This document shows positions 37,352 through 48,329 of a DNA stretch of 64,000 nucleotides, in pieces (position 1 is the first letter of the stretch; the number at the start of each line of letters is the position of its first letter). Both the position numbers and the translations under genes were made by a program. Below the pieces are notes generated by a model. It saw nothing but the letters and a program-made list of their open reading frames with translations, made no database searches and had not been told where the DNA came from. The stretch is from Orbilia blumenaviensis (Eukaryota > Ascomycota > Orbiliomycetes > Orbiliales > Orbiliaceae): NCBI GenBank assembly GCA_036872755.1, contig JAVHNS010000003.1:1240001-1304000 (forward strand), written 5' to 3'.

Positions 37352-39062
37352 AAATGTATAAATAGCTCATGGTTAGGTACCTAGGTCGCTTTCCTCCACT
37401 AGCTTAGGAAATCTTGGAGTCAGCTTAAACCATCACAAGCCGCCATAATAGTGCCAAAAATTGCCGAGCAGCTCGATCTACCTGAGGACCGACGCTTATC
37501 AAAGCCTATCCCAGTGCAGTGTATATATACCTAGGTAAGGTATTACATGTATTAGTTCCGGGTACCAAGAAAGTAGAAAACTGTCACAATATCCAATGCG
37601 AGACTAGCATTTACCTTCCTTCTTTATTTAAAGCTTTCTGAATGCATAACGACGAACGTATGTTAGCTTTGGTAAGGAGCATAAATAACATTAAGAAAAG
37701 TACTCCGTACAGCATTAAGATCGTGGCAATTAGACAAGAAATAGGTATTTTAATTAAATACCTCAGACGTAGACAACCGAGCTAAATAGTGTGTATTACA
37801 TTATAGCCAGGCTGCTCCCGTATGTATGAGAGACCCCAAAGGAAATAAAAGAAGAAATTTGTCTTGTGGGTTGCTAGTCGGAGGGCTTAATTTGGGACCG
37901 AGAACGGGCTTGATTCTGAAAACGACTAGCAGCCGACGCTTCTATGTGGTGTTCCTTCCTACCACAACCAACTCCTTGGATATCCCCGATTGCATTGTCG
38001 GCCGGCTCTATTTCTGTCGACATCCTGTGTGCCTTGGATTATCAACGGAGGGAGAGATAGCTGTAGCAGGAAGAGTGATGTCCAGGTTGGTATCAGGTAG
38101 AGCATGCATGCGCACATATGTATGTATACAAGCGCACATGGTGTGTTTCCCCTTGATTATGAACTCTAGTATAAATAATATAGCTATACAGAGGAATTCT
38201 GCCATGAAACTCCTTTCTTTCTTTATTAGGAACTTGTCGTGCACCTGCTGAAGCCTTGTTTCCAGGCCAGTCCATCTTAATCATGGTAATTACGGGCATT
38301 GGTTAATTACGTTATTGAATCAGCTTTGAAAAGAAATATCATTTGTTCTTCTTTTTTTCTTCGATGAAACAACCTCTAAGGTGAAAGTAAAATAAGGCGA
38401 AATGAGTGTCCGAAGGCGTTACCAAGTTACCCATTATGAAAGCATACATACTACGCTGTGCAATGCAGACTCGCGAATGAAAGGTCAAGATTTCTCGACC
38501 CTGCAGCCCTCTCACGAGTCTAAAATCATCCTGCGGGCATTGAAAATATACGGGGTGCTACGCGTGCGCAAGACATGCCCACATTCTGCTCGCCTACATG
38601 CCGAATGTATAATTGTGATAAAATTTCTGCCGATAAGCTAGGCCAACTCAAATTTGCTTGAAACTTGGACTTAGGCGGGTGAATTTCACCTATACCTTTT
38701 AGATGTCGAGGTCGGAACGTCTAGAACCAACTACCCAGACCATTGCACCCCAAGCCTTTTTTAGTCGATTAACAGAATCTATCGTTTCTAAAGTAGATTC
38801 TCAATTCTTTAGGACAAAACGGTACATCGCATATACCGAGTGATCCAAGATATTAAGATCCACATACATAGACGAGCTAGTTATAGCCATAGTTTATTCG
38901 CTGTCTACATGTGTTGCCAGCCCTCCCTCCAAACTATCTACCCATAAACCCACGTGCATCAACCCATCGACATAAAATCATCCCATTTTTACTCTGCATC
39001 CACGACTCCTAAAAATCGCAAAAAAGTTTGCAAAAGATTCAAAAATATGTCAAAAATATGTC
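37352..39062. other. Region without a supported gene
   Basis: Frames at 37826-38251 and 38402-38641 have no recognisable motif. ACCTAGGT palindromes lie at 37379 and about 37529. Confidence 0.4.
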
Positions 39063-39069
39063 AAAAAAA
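39063..39069 (-). terminator. Pol III T-run after 5S copy 1
   Basis: Seven Ts on the minus strand lie six bases past the 3' end of the 5S gene, a typical RNA polymerase III stop. Confidence 0.75.
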
Positions 39070-39075
39070 TAAATG

Positions 39076-39194
39076 ACCTACGTTAGACGCGATTCGCATA
39101 TGGTCACCCACTATACTACTGAGCGCCCGCTTGGAGGCTTAAGTAAGGCAGAGCGGACGGGATACCCTGTAGGCCGCCAGCTATGAACGTAGAT
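39076..39194 (-). rRNA. 5S ribosomal RNA, copy 1
   Basis: This 119-nt minus-strand gene shows the 5S core (CCCGTCCGCTCTGCC, then TTAAGCC and GTGGGTGACCA). The 5' end (ATCTACGT) pairs with the 3' end (ACGTAGGT) as helix I. The internal TFIIIA/A-box region is present and a T-run follows. It lies alone in intergenic DNA, as expected for dispersed 5S genes of filamentous ascomycetes. It differs from copy 2 at a few sites. Confidence 0.9.
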
Positions 39195-41035
39195 GAAAGT
39201 TACTCACGCTCAACGTTATACATACTAAATATGCTTAAAGCGGAAAGAGATGGAAACAGGATTATAGCTTTATTCATAGCTTTTTCTGGCTTTTTAAGCC
39301 TTCCCAGGTTGACTTATTTCAATAATATGGTCTCGGAGGACAACACATTAGTAGTAGTTATTGGCATTGGGTGGTATTTAGTATAGCCGGATACTGATCG
39401 ATCCCAGCCTCCAACCCAACATACTGGATTTGAGAGTTTGAGGTCTAGGCCTTCTTTGAGGAAAACTCGTCACATCAATCTAATTTCGGGACGCCATGAT
39501 CCATATTCCCAAGGTTCAGATTCCCTACCATTGCATCGCAGGGTACTTTATCATTAAAGTTTTTTTCTTTCTTCAATTTTCAAACAAAACAGTGCTGTGC
39601 AGTCCCACAGATAAAAATGATCGGTAGGCGTGGTCCAGCCAAGAACAATCATGGATCATTTTGCCGTTTGACGGCTCCAAAATAACAGGGATTGTTTGTG
39701 AAAGTTTCGCTTGATGGATTATATTAAATTTAACCCCCCTTACTTTCTTTCTTTCTGTTCGCTCTAAGGTGGAGAGGATTTTGCGGATATAAGCCTTGTG
39801 GCTTGTTGATATTTTAGTATGGGGGGTTTTGTGGATATATGCATTTCTGCATGTTTGGTGACCAGTGGGATCTTTCAGTTGACATGGCCAAGTGGTTCGC
39901 GTTGTAGCTCACCTTAGCTTAGCTTATCTAGCTTTATATTATAATTGTATTTGTAATATTTCTATTTTCCCCCTCGCAGGCCCTCGTGCTTGTAGCTCGC
40001 TTTATGAGACATGTGTCCGATATTAACCGATCTCTAAGCTATATCCCCTGATACTTGCAAGCTTGAAGCAAGGCCGTATTCGGGTATCTCGTGTATCCGT
40101 CCCCCGTCGATACCGATAGTAGATACGAATCTACAACCCAACCCTATCGCCAAGTCTATTCTTCAAAAAAGTATCTTGATTCTTATTCCTCGAATTTGGT
40201 AATAATTAAGTAATTCTACAGACTTCCCGCTTTAATTTAAACGGGGCTTCGGCTCCAGTTATTCACCGACCTGTTTTTCTTTCTTGATAATAGGCGATAT
40301 GCGAATTACATGCACATGCGCCCTTTTTTTTTTTTCCCACCCTTCTGAATCAACAAGTACATGATATTTACCGGTTCAGCAACCCTTTATTCCCCGCAAT
40401 TTAGCAGCTGGGCAAATAAGCGTTTTCGGCTGTGGCGCCAAGCATTTGTTCTGATTGGGTAGTGATCTCCTGAAGGGTGTCTTGATGGAGAAGAGGCTTT
40501 TGGGGAGTTGACGGAATGGTGGGCCGGATCGCGATGTGCATATGTTCGTACGTGACGGTTAACGGTAACCTGTTGGGTTGTATTGTGGTATCGTGTTTGA
40601 GGCTATTCGCGTTTTGAGTTTTTGCATGTATATATGTATATGCAATATTATATTATACATTTACATATATATATATGTATTTTTAATATGGACTTGAGCT
40701 CTGGTTACTAGCTAGCTATACAGAGCTATCGGCTGAATCGAGGCTCTCAGTTGACCTGCTGGATGCGAGGTAGGGATTGAAGCTGCACGTCCTGAGGATC
40801 AATATCCGATTTCGAAGAGCTAGGTAGGTACTAATTAATTAAAATCGTAGCTAACAACCCATCCCAGGGACCTATCTCAAGCTCAAAAGCAAGTGTATAA
40901 ATAGAGGCTTCCCCCAAAGCTCTTGGAGATTCCGTGATTCTTTATCGATATATCGCCATCCTTGAACCTCGATCAGTTACCATATATATCCATTCATTTT
41001 ACTAGTCCAAATATTAATCTATAAATATATCCAAA
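39195..41035. other. Region without a supported gene; promoter of the secreted-protein gene
   Basis: This stretch is T-rich, with (TA)-rich blocks near 40630-40680. The last few hundred bases are the leader of the cysteine-rich protein gene. I see no other gene. Confidence 0.45.
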
Positions 41036-41441
41036 ATGAAAATCGCCGTCTGCCTCCTCGCCCTCCTCGGTGCCGCCAGCGCCGCTCCAAACCCAGTCTC
41101 AAACGCAGACCCAAATCCCCTGATCCGTACGTATTCCCACTCCGAACAATGACTCGCCCGATCGAGCATAGTACTTCCCTCCCCATTCGACCTATCTTTA
41201 CTAACGTTTCACGCCAGAGAAACGCTGCGCCGCCGGAACCGAACTCTACGCCTGGTGCACCGCCGCCTGCGGCTACAACTGCCGCGCGCAATACAACTCC
41301 TGCAGGAACCAGCCACCACCATACGGTTGCCAGGAAGCCTACGGACGCATGTTGGCGTACTGTAACCTGTGCTGCCAAACCGGTGACTGCCGCAACTGCC
41401 AGAACTGCGGAAACTCTTACCCACTTCCTCAGCCTGCCTAA
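41036..41441 (+). CDS. Small secreted cysteine-rich protein with 12 cysteines and a Kex2-like site
   Basis: Exons are 41036-41126 and 41218-41441. The 91-bp intron has donor GTACGT, branch ACTAAC and acceptor CCAG, giving 104 residues. The N-terminus (MKIAVCLLALLGAASA) is a clear signal peptide. A short pro-segment follows, ending in Lys-Arg directly before the first mature cysteine, a Kex2-type processing site. The mature part of about 71 residues has 12 cysteines spaced C-x9-C-x3-C-x3-C-x6-C-x8-C-x10-C-x2-CC-x4-C-x2-C-x2-C, consistent with six disulfides. Such proteins act outside the cell as effectors, antimicrobial peptides or wall components; I do not recognise the family and cannot choose among these roles. 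Codons are strongly C-ending. A 157-codon frame on the other strand is a shadow. Confidence 0.8.
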
Positions 41442-41847
41442 ACTTTTTTTTCCTTCTTTATTTTCTATCGGAAAGAATGGGTTCTTTTTCATCTTTGTAT
41501 AAGAGGTTGATGGGATGGATTATCGTGGTTGTTTTCCTAGATCTGAGAATCGAGTATCGAGAGATCTAGGTGCTGAGCCTTTGGTTTACGCTTAGCTAGC
41601 CCAGTCATATACTGTACATACATACATACACCGGCAATCTGCAGCCTGTATATATATATAAGTACTTAAGTTAATTAGATTGGTTGCAGAATCAATCAAA
41701 TATTATATAAATAAACATAAACCGAGTTTCTTTTCGTAACTTCAGCTGTCCGATAACTATAAAAGCGTACCAGTATAGCACATCACTTAGCCACCCGAAT
41801 ACACAAATTATGATCTCATATTCACTAGCTCTTCATCATGGAATCTG

Positions 41848-41938
<91 letters not shown>

Positions 41939-42410
41939 TCCTTTTTTTTTAATTTTTTTTTTTTTTTTGCTGTAACAAGAAACACCCCTTCCCAAATTAT
42001 CGCCGTTTGAAGCTGTCTACTATATACACCTCCTCCAGGCAAAAATGTTGCAAAATGAACATATTTCCCAATCCCAAAAACAAATAGCTATACCAAAAAT
42101 ATAAAAATTACTTGTTCGGGAATGAACCGCATTTACAAACCTTCCAAATCGAGCGTTTATAGCTGGCGCGGGGTGGACCAATCCCGTCCGCACTGCCCTT
42201 TCAAAAACCCCAATTAGTTAAAAATCAAAATTTATTCGGCGACGCTAAAACACCATATAACTACCTAATAGTACATCTATAAACCACCAGACCACCTCCA
42301 ACCACCTTTTCAACATCCACCTCACACTCCAAAAAACAGCTAAAAACAATAAATAAATAAAAGAGAGCGCGCAAGAGATAATTAAAAAGAGAGAGAGAGA
42401 GAGAGAGACA
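41442..42410. other. Intergenic DNA with a TTTC microsatellite
   Basis: Apart from the TTTC run and a (GA)n tract just before the RRP42 start (42391-42408), I see no feature. The GA tract would lie in the RRP42 leader. Confidence 0.5.
41848..41942. repeat. (TTTC)n microsatellite, about 90 bp
   Basis: This is an uninterrupted TTTC tetranucleotide run followed by T-rich DNA. It creates a spurious Phe/Leu/Ser frame. Confidence 0.95.
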
Positions 42411-43496
42411 ATGCCACCACCAACCCCCCTCTCCCCCCCCGAACTCTCATACCTCTACACCTCCCTCTCCCTCACCCCGCCGATCCGTCTCGACCTCCGC
42501 CAACCCTCCCAGTTCCGTCCCATAATCGCCGAATGCTCCTTCCTCCCACACTGCAACGGCTCCTCGCGCATCTGCATGACCGAAGCCGGCGAATGCATAG
42601 TCGGTATAAAAGCCGAGGTCGAGAAGGATGCGACAACAAAATATGCTACCGTGATCGAACGCGAGAAGTGGATTGAAGTTTCTGTTGAGGTTGCCGGTGG
42701 TGGGGTTGCTGGCGCTGGGAGTGGGAGTGGTGGTGGTGGTGGTGGAGTTGGTATTGGCGGGATTTCTGGGGCGGGTGGGGCGACTGGGAGGGATGAGGGG
42801 GATGGAGGGGCGGCGGTTTGGTTGAAGGAGGGGCTTTTGGCCGGAGGGGGTGGTGCTGGTGCTGGGTGGAGTATTTTGGATAGGTTGGTGATCAGCAGCG
42901 GGTGGCATTGGAAGCTCTATATCGACGTAAGTTTCTACATATCTACAAAACAAACATTTTAAAAAAAATAGATCAGAAAAATAACTAACACCGTGACCGA
43001 TTTCAAACAGGTACTGTTGTTAACCCCAACCTCGCACCCTTCCCCGCTCCTCCTCTCCACAGCCGTAAATATGGCACTCTCCTCAACCTACCTTCCAAAA
43101 CTAACATCTCCACACGACATCGACGACATCCCAACCTTCTCCGACGACTGGGCCATCTCAACGCCACTCTACGAACCCACCTCGTTTCCAAAACCACCAA
43201 TATCTCTACCTGTCGTCGCGGTTGGTGATAACGTTTTCTTAGATCCCAGTGTAGCTGAAGTCGCGGCTGCTGAGGCGGGACTGGTTATTACGTTGTCTTT
43301 GGTGGATGAAGAGGGTAGTTGTGATGTTGTCGGGGTTAGGAGTATGGAAGTTGGGAGAGCGGGGGGGAAGGAAGGGGAGAGGAAGGGGATTGGGAGGAAG
43401 CTGTTGAGAGAGATGGTCGGGGCATGTGTTAAGGAGGCTGGGGAGGTTATTAAGGGGCTTGGGGAGACGACGCAGAAGCAGATGTTTAGAGCTTGA
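42411..43496 (+). CDS. rrp42: RRP42, RNase PH-like subunit of the RNA exosome ring
   Basis: Exons are 42411-42926 and 43011-43496, with an 84-bp intron (donor GTAAGT, branch ACTAAC), giving 333 residues. The N-terminus (LSPPELSYLYTSLSLTPPIR, then LRQPSQFRPIIAE) and the blocks GIKAEVEK, WHWKLYIDVLLLTP and VVAVGDNVFLDPS match the exosome Rrp42 family. It forms part of the six-subunit PH ring that threads RNA to the catalytic subunit in nucleus and cytoplasm; the ring subunits are catalytically inert in yeast. About residues 95-155 are replaced or expanded by a Gly-rich low-complexity insert. Each exon starts C-rich and ends G-rich. Confidence 0.85.
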
Positions 43497-43820
43497 TTAT
43501 CTCAGTACCTAATATTCTTTTTGTGGTCTTTTCTTGCAATTGTGGTTGGTACTGTTTATTTTCTCCATTGTGGGCATCTAGCATTGGCGTTTTTGTTTCT
43601 CTTTTTATATACAAGGAGGGGGTATTATCCACAAAAGCAGTTATATGTACAATAGAATAATTATAGTCTCAGTCCTGTGGTCCAACAGCGTCTGGGACTG
43701 AGACTAGAATAATTAAACAAACACAGACTCTCGATATATCAAAAAAAAGGGAATAAAAAAGTCAGTGGAGTTCCCTCACCATCTTCACTCAAACCCGCCC
43801 CTCTTTAAAAGAGTAAATAA
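43497..43820. other. Convergent 3' regions
   Basis: This stretch lies between the ends of RRP42 (plus) and the next gene (minus). I see nothing else in it. Confidence 0.4.
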
Positions 43821-44726
43821 TCACCACCAAGTCTTCTTCGGCCCTGTCGATGCCTCAACCGGCTTCTCATCAAGCTTAATGACCGGCGCCTTCCCCTCTT
43901 CCTCATCACCATCAACAGCCTTCCCTCCTTCCCCCCTCAACTTCCTCTTCTCAGCCTTCTCCCTCTCCTTATCCTGAATATACTCTTCAATACTCTTCCC
44001 ATCGATAACAATCCCCCATCCAAAATCCTGATCCTTCTGCGTCCTCCTAACCCCCCAACTCCCCAACCCCTCACCGGGACCACCGACCTTCCCTTCAACC
44101 ACATATCTATAATGCGCCTTCCTCTCCATATCCTCCGATATCTGTCTCCTCTTCTCCATGATCCTCGCGGTGTTGATACGATCGCTTTCACGGTACGCCT
44201 CTATAAAACTTTGAACCGACATTATAGGATGTTTATAGTCGAAATAAGCCAATTGAGCGGCAGAATCATGTTCCATGAAGTTTCGGTATATAACATAGAT
44301 CGCTAGCGAGAATAAGACGGAGACGGCTACCAGTCCGTGAAGTTTTGGGGAATGGAGGATCCAGTGGGTTATTGTTCCCGGAGGGGGCATCATTCCTGGG
44401 TAGTGTTTTCGTTCGTCGATGTGGGGTTTTTGGGGTAAAGGTTTATGAGCGGATTCTCGGGGACGAGGGCCGGTTGGGTGGGATGGTGGGGTGTATTTTG
44501 TGGGTTGTTCGAGGACTTGAGGGGCGGGTTTGGGGAATTTGGGGGGGATGCGGAGGAAGCGTTTTGTTGTTATGGAGATGGTATTGATTGTGGTGGGGGT
44601 TATTGTTGATAGTGTTATTGGTGATAATGGTTGGGGGATTGTGCTACCACGGGTTTTTTGGAGGCGGAGGAGGCCATTGGGCCATCTTGGGAGGATTGAT
44701 CGTGTGATTGCTGCAGCTGTCGACAT
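43821..44726 (-). CDS. Single-pass membrane protein, probably mitochondrial; family not named
   Basis: This single-exon gene of 301 residues has an N-terminus rich in Arg, Ser and Thr with few acids, like a mitochondrial presequence. After a Pro-rich linker there is one membrane segment (HGLVAVSVLFSLAIYVIY, about residue 135-155), then a charged soluble domain (FMEHDSAAQLAYFDYKHPIM; DFGWGIVIDGKSIEEYI) and an acidic/basic tail ending KKTWW. The layout fits an inner-membrane protein with its C-terminal domain on one side of the membrane. I cannot name a family or function. Confidence 0.65.
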   Translation of the reverse strand: MSTAAAITRSILPRWPNGLLRLQKTRGSTIPQPLSPITLSTITPTTINTISITTKRFLRIPPKFPKPAPQVLEQPTKYTPPSHPTGPRPRESAHKPLPQKPHIDERKHYPGMMPPPGTITHWILHSPKLHGLVAVSVLFSLAIYVIYRNFMEHDSAAQLAYFDYKHPIMSVQSFIEAYRESDRINTARIMEKRRQISEDMERKAHYRYVVEGKVGGPGEGLGSWGVRRTQKDQDFGWGIVIDGKSIEEYIQDKEREKAEKRKLRGEGGKAVDGDEEEGKAPVIKLDEKPVEASTGPKKTWW

Positions 44727-45345
44727 TTTTTATGGCGGTCGTGGTGGTCGTGGTGAGGAGGTTTAAGATTTGAGGTTGGAGGGGCTCTGAAGATATCCAG
44801 AGTTTTTTAGTGGTCTGAGAAATTTATATAGGCGAAATCTTTCCAACAGCAGCCAACACAGACTAGGCAGAGTGCGGTTAGTAAGGTACCGTAAGTAGCT
44901 AAGCTGTCTGTCAAGCTGTACCTGCAGTGATCTTCAAATCGAGACGATATCGCAATATTATAATAATATCGAGACGACGTAGTTCAATTAGGGAGGTGAG
45001 GGAAGCTTGCCACTGCAGTGGCGCTCCGAGAATAATAACAATTCGGACAATTTTTTTTTCCTTAAAAAAAAAAAAGAGAGAGAAAAAGACGGGAACCAAT
45101 TATCGATATACGTTTGTAACGTCAGACCCAGAAGAGCCGAGGTCCGGGCACTCGGAAGCGTATTATAAACGGCTATGTGGTAAATAACAAAAATAATAAA
45201 AATTATACAAAAAAGGAGAGAATGCGAAAGGATAAACGCCCGGCCCTCAAAAACGCCATTGCGACAATGATAAACGGTGATGATGATAATAACAATAATA
45301 ACAGTAGAAGGTGAGATACCAATTATCAGCCAGAAGAGTCCAGAG
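44727..45345. other. Intergenic DNA
   Basis: This is the promoter of the membrane-protein gene and the 3' region of the RING-CH gene. I see no gene here. Confidence 0.4.
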
Positions 45346-46762
45346 CTAAAGGTCTGGTTGCTCTGTCGCGAAGCCCTTTCTCTTGACAGGCCCCTCTCCA
45401 GCGACCTGTTCTTTAGTGTCTTCCTCATCGAGTACCTCCTCTTTAACATCAACTCCTTTAGCATCACCCCCTTTAAAATCCTGCTCCTTTTTGATATCGT
45501 CTTTGGGCTCATCCCGAGGTGGCTCTCCTCCAGCATTTCCTCCCTCCTCCCGTTCCTCCTCCTCCTCTTCTTCGTCCTCATCCGATCCGATATCCGCCAC
45601 CCCGACAGCAATCTTGTCGAGTATAGATTTTGTCTACAATCTGCTCGTTAGCGCTTCTGATCACTCCTCCCAATAACTTGATAGGAAAAAAAAGAGGGTT
45701 ACTCACCCAATTCCTAACATAACCCCATATAAGAATCAAAAAATTAACAACCCCCCAGATGATAATAATCCAGCTCAACTGTCCCATACGCTCCCTCCCA
45801 CCGCGACGATCCGCCGCCGCTCCAAAGATGTGACGGATCCAGTGGTGCGAGAAGACCAGTACTTTTCCGAACCCGATGAGTCCGAGGGCGCTCAGCCCAC
45901 GCGCCATGTGTTCAACGATCCCGATTTCGGCGGCCGCGCTGGGGATCGGAGGGCTGCGCGGGGTGTGGTGCACGGCGGGGCCGTAGAGGGTGAAGCCATT
46001 GATCGTGAATGAGAAACTGCCGCCTTCGACGGCGTACCAGGGGTTTATGTAGAGGTTTATGATCGGGTCGGCGACGAAGCCCCTATATCTCCAAAAAAAT
46101 AAAATAGAAATAGACCCGGTTAGCACTTCTCATTTACCATCATCATCATCACAGATCCCAAGCGGTCGGGAGATTTTTATAAAAGAAAAAAAGGGTAGAA
46201 AATATACATACAAGAGATAAACGGTAATCAGCAAAATAACCGCAGTAATCGAAGCGACCAAAGCAGTACTAGCGATTGCCTGCGCAAGCCTAAGCCGAAT
46301 GAACTGATACTCGAAATGACAGGTCGGACATTTATAGAAGCTCTGAGAATTGGCAGAATGCAGTCTCCAGGCCCGAAGACATTCCTCGTGGACGTATCGC
46401 GCTGAGCCTTTGCATTTGCAGGGGGAGATCAGGCGACCGAGTTCGGGGTCGACATCGTCGGTGGTTTGGTCGAGACAGATGCGACATTGTTTGAGGACTT
46501 GGCGGCGACGGCGGCGAGGCTGTTGTTGTTGTTGCTGCTGTTCTTGTGTGGGTTGGGACGTTAGGGTTGGGGTTGGTGATGATGTTCCGGCGCCGGCGGC
46601 GGATGGTGGCGGATCGGTGACGGTGTAGGCGGGCGGAAGCTCGGGTTCGGCGTCCCAACCGCCTGGAGTGTTGGAACTGACCCAGATGTACTGGTTGAGG
46701 GCAGCATCCGGGTCGGCAGGTGGACCCGAAGCTGAAGTCGAGGCCGAAGCCGAAGCCGACAT
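45346..46762 (-). CDS. RING-CH (MARCH-type) membrane E3 ubiquitin ligase
   Basis: Exons are 46762-46212, 46082-45707 and 45633-45346, giving 404 residues; introns of 129 and 72 bp have GTATGT and GTGAGT donors. After an Ala/Ser start and a Gln run comes a C4HC3 RING-CH finger (CRICLD; CKCKG, then HEECLRAW; CPTCHFEY), which recruits E2 enzymes. Two or more membrane segments follow (TALVASITAVILLITVYLL, and SWIIIIWGVVNFLILIWGY in exon 2), then an acidic C-terminus. MARCH-type ligases ubiquitinate membrane proteins in the endomembrane system or mitochondria. The true start is the ATG at 46762; the frame upstream has no ATG. Confidence 0.85.
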
Positions 46763-47365
46763 TGTTTCCGCTGTTTGGTGGTCGATCAATCGCGATCGAT
46801 CGATATATTGGTGTTTATCGATGGCGGGGTAACCAGTAGGTAGGTATACGTTGTTAATAAGTACCTAGGTACCTCCTAGCCTAGTTAGAAATCGATGAAA
46901 TCAAAAAGGGGGGTCCGTTTCCGGTTCCAGTCCCAGTCCCGGTAGTCCCAGTGGTCCTAGTGGTAGTAGTAGTGGTGATGACGGTGTGTAGAATAGATAA
47001 TGACAGACTCGAGTCGAGTCGGGGTGGTATCAAACAATCAATCAATCAAATAGGAAATGATGATGGGTAGTTAGGTGGTAAGTATGTAGTTAGGATGCTT
47101 CGGCCGGGCCATGCCAGGCATCATATAGACGATGTTATTAAAAACGGACAGTCTGGCCATGGCATGGCCGTTTCTTATTATATAATACGAGCTGGAGGGA
47201 TTTAAAAAAGGTCGGTGACGACAACTCCAACCAGACACATCCACAGATCCATACCCCTGCAGTTCAGACTGCAGGGTTAGTTAACCAGTCCTAGTTAGTT
47301 ATAGTTATCCCAAAGCAGCACAAAAGACACCAAAAGAATAAAAAGCGAAAAAAAAAGAGAAAGAA
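46763..47365. other. Promoter region of the RING-CH gene
   Basis: It contains an ACCTAGGT palindrome (about 46863), a short GGT/AGT-rich stretch (about 46950-46985) and an 8-bp inverted repeat (CCCTGCAG / CTGCAGGG, about 47254-47277). I see no gene. Confidence 0.4.
47348..47356 (-). terminator. Pol III T-run after 5S copy 2
   Basis: Nine Ts on the minus strand lie nine bases past the 3' end of the second 5S gene. Confidence 0.75.
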
Positions 47366-47484
47366 ACCTGCGTTAGACGCGATTCGCATATGGTCACCCA
47401 CTATACTACTGAGCGCCCGCTTGGAGGCTTAAGTAAGGCAGAGCGGACGGGATACCCTGTGTGCCGCCAGCTATGAACGCAGAT
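47366..47484 (-). rRNA. 5S ribosomal RNA, copy 2
   Basis: This is a 119-nt minus-strand gene, nearly identical to copy 1 at 39.1 kb. Helix I is ATCTGCGT with ACGCAGGT, so the A-U pair of copy 1 is a G-C pair here. There are two more substitutions near the middle of the 5' half. The conserved core and T-run are present, so both copies look functional. Confidence 0.9.
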
Positions 47485-47749
47485 ATCAATTGGTCTTAAC
47501 ACGGAACTTAAGTACAATCAAGTATTCTAGCTAACTACAATGTTAGATAAATCTACCTAGGTAACGTTCCTAGGTTAGCCTTGGAAGCTGAAAGCTGAAA
47601 GCCCGGTAATTACGTAATCAATAAACAATAGGCCTAGGTAGTCATGGACAAATATCAGAAAGTCTGCCTGTACGTATATAGAAAACCAGACACCAACCAT
47701 CGAACACACACACACATAAAAAACACGAGATCCACTGCTATCTATCCTC

Positions 47750-48167
47750 GGTGGCCAAAATCCGCGCGAAACATATATCACAACTTCGCGATATATATAT
47801 ATATATATATATACCTATATGTATTACAACTTAAGCGAGGCATAAGTGTGCTAATTTTTCATAGTTATGCTCAACTATTAGTTTGCCACCATAATGCATG
47901 ATGGACAGCTGGATAGCTAGACAGCCAGCGTACTATGCAGTTAATACTTATTAGTATAAAAGAAGTAGCCTGAGCCTTTCGCCATCGAGCTGTCTGGCTT
48001 TTCTCCAACCCCTGACTAGACAGGTAGACAGGCTAGTGGCTGAACATAACTATGAAAATTAATGCCTCGCTTGAGTTGCAATGTATATATTTTGCGAAGT
48101 TGTAATATATACTTTTCACGGTTTTGTATTATATCCTTTTGACCCATTTTAAATTTTGGCCACCATA
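47750..48167. mobile_element. Foldback MITE-like element, family A relative
   Basis: The left arm (47750-47881) and right arm (about 48035-48167) are inverted copies. Both start GGTGGCCAAAAT and share ACAACTTCGC, AAGCGAGGCAT and TTTTCATAGTTATG. The left arm lacks about 24 bp and has an (AT)n expansion. TA follows the right end. The termini match those of the 4.6-kb element. It lies about 160 bp past the end of the caspase-like gene. Confidence 0.7.
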
Positions 48168-48329
48168 TGAATTGCTCTTTTCAAATTATATTAGAAATAA
48201 CTAGGTAGGAATTATTAAAAAAGTAAGAAAGTAAACAGTGAAGTATTCACCATACAAACAGCGCACAGTTCCCGGATTTTCGCATTCTTTTTGATTGTAG
48301 CAAGGTGAAGCCTCATGTCGCGATGAGCT

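Noticed and set aside
41019..41492. 157-codon minus-strand frame over the secreted-protein gene
   Set aside because: The plus strand gives a signal peptide, a proper intron and regular cysteines; the minus frame is Arg/Gly/Val low complexity.
41810..42042. Phe/Leu/Ser and Lys/Glu/Arg frames
   Set aside because: They arise only from the TTTC microsatellite.
47366..47484. Second 5S copy as a degenerate pseudogene
   Set aside because: Its differences keep helix I paired and the core and T-run are intact.
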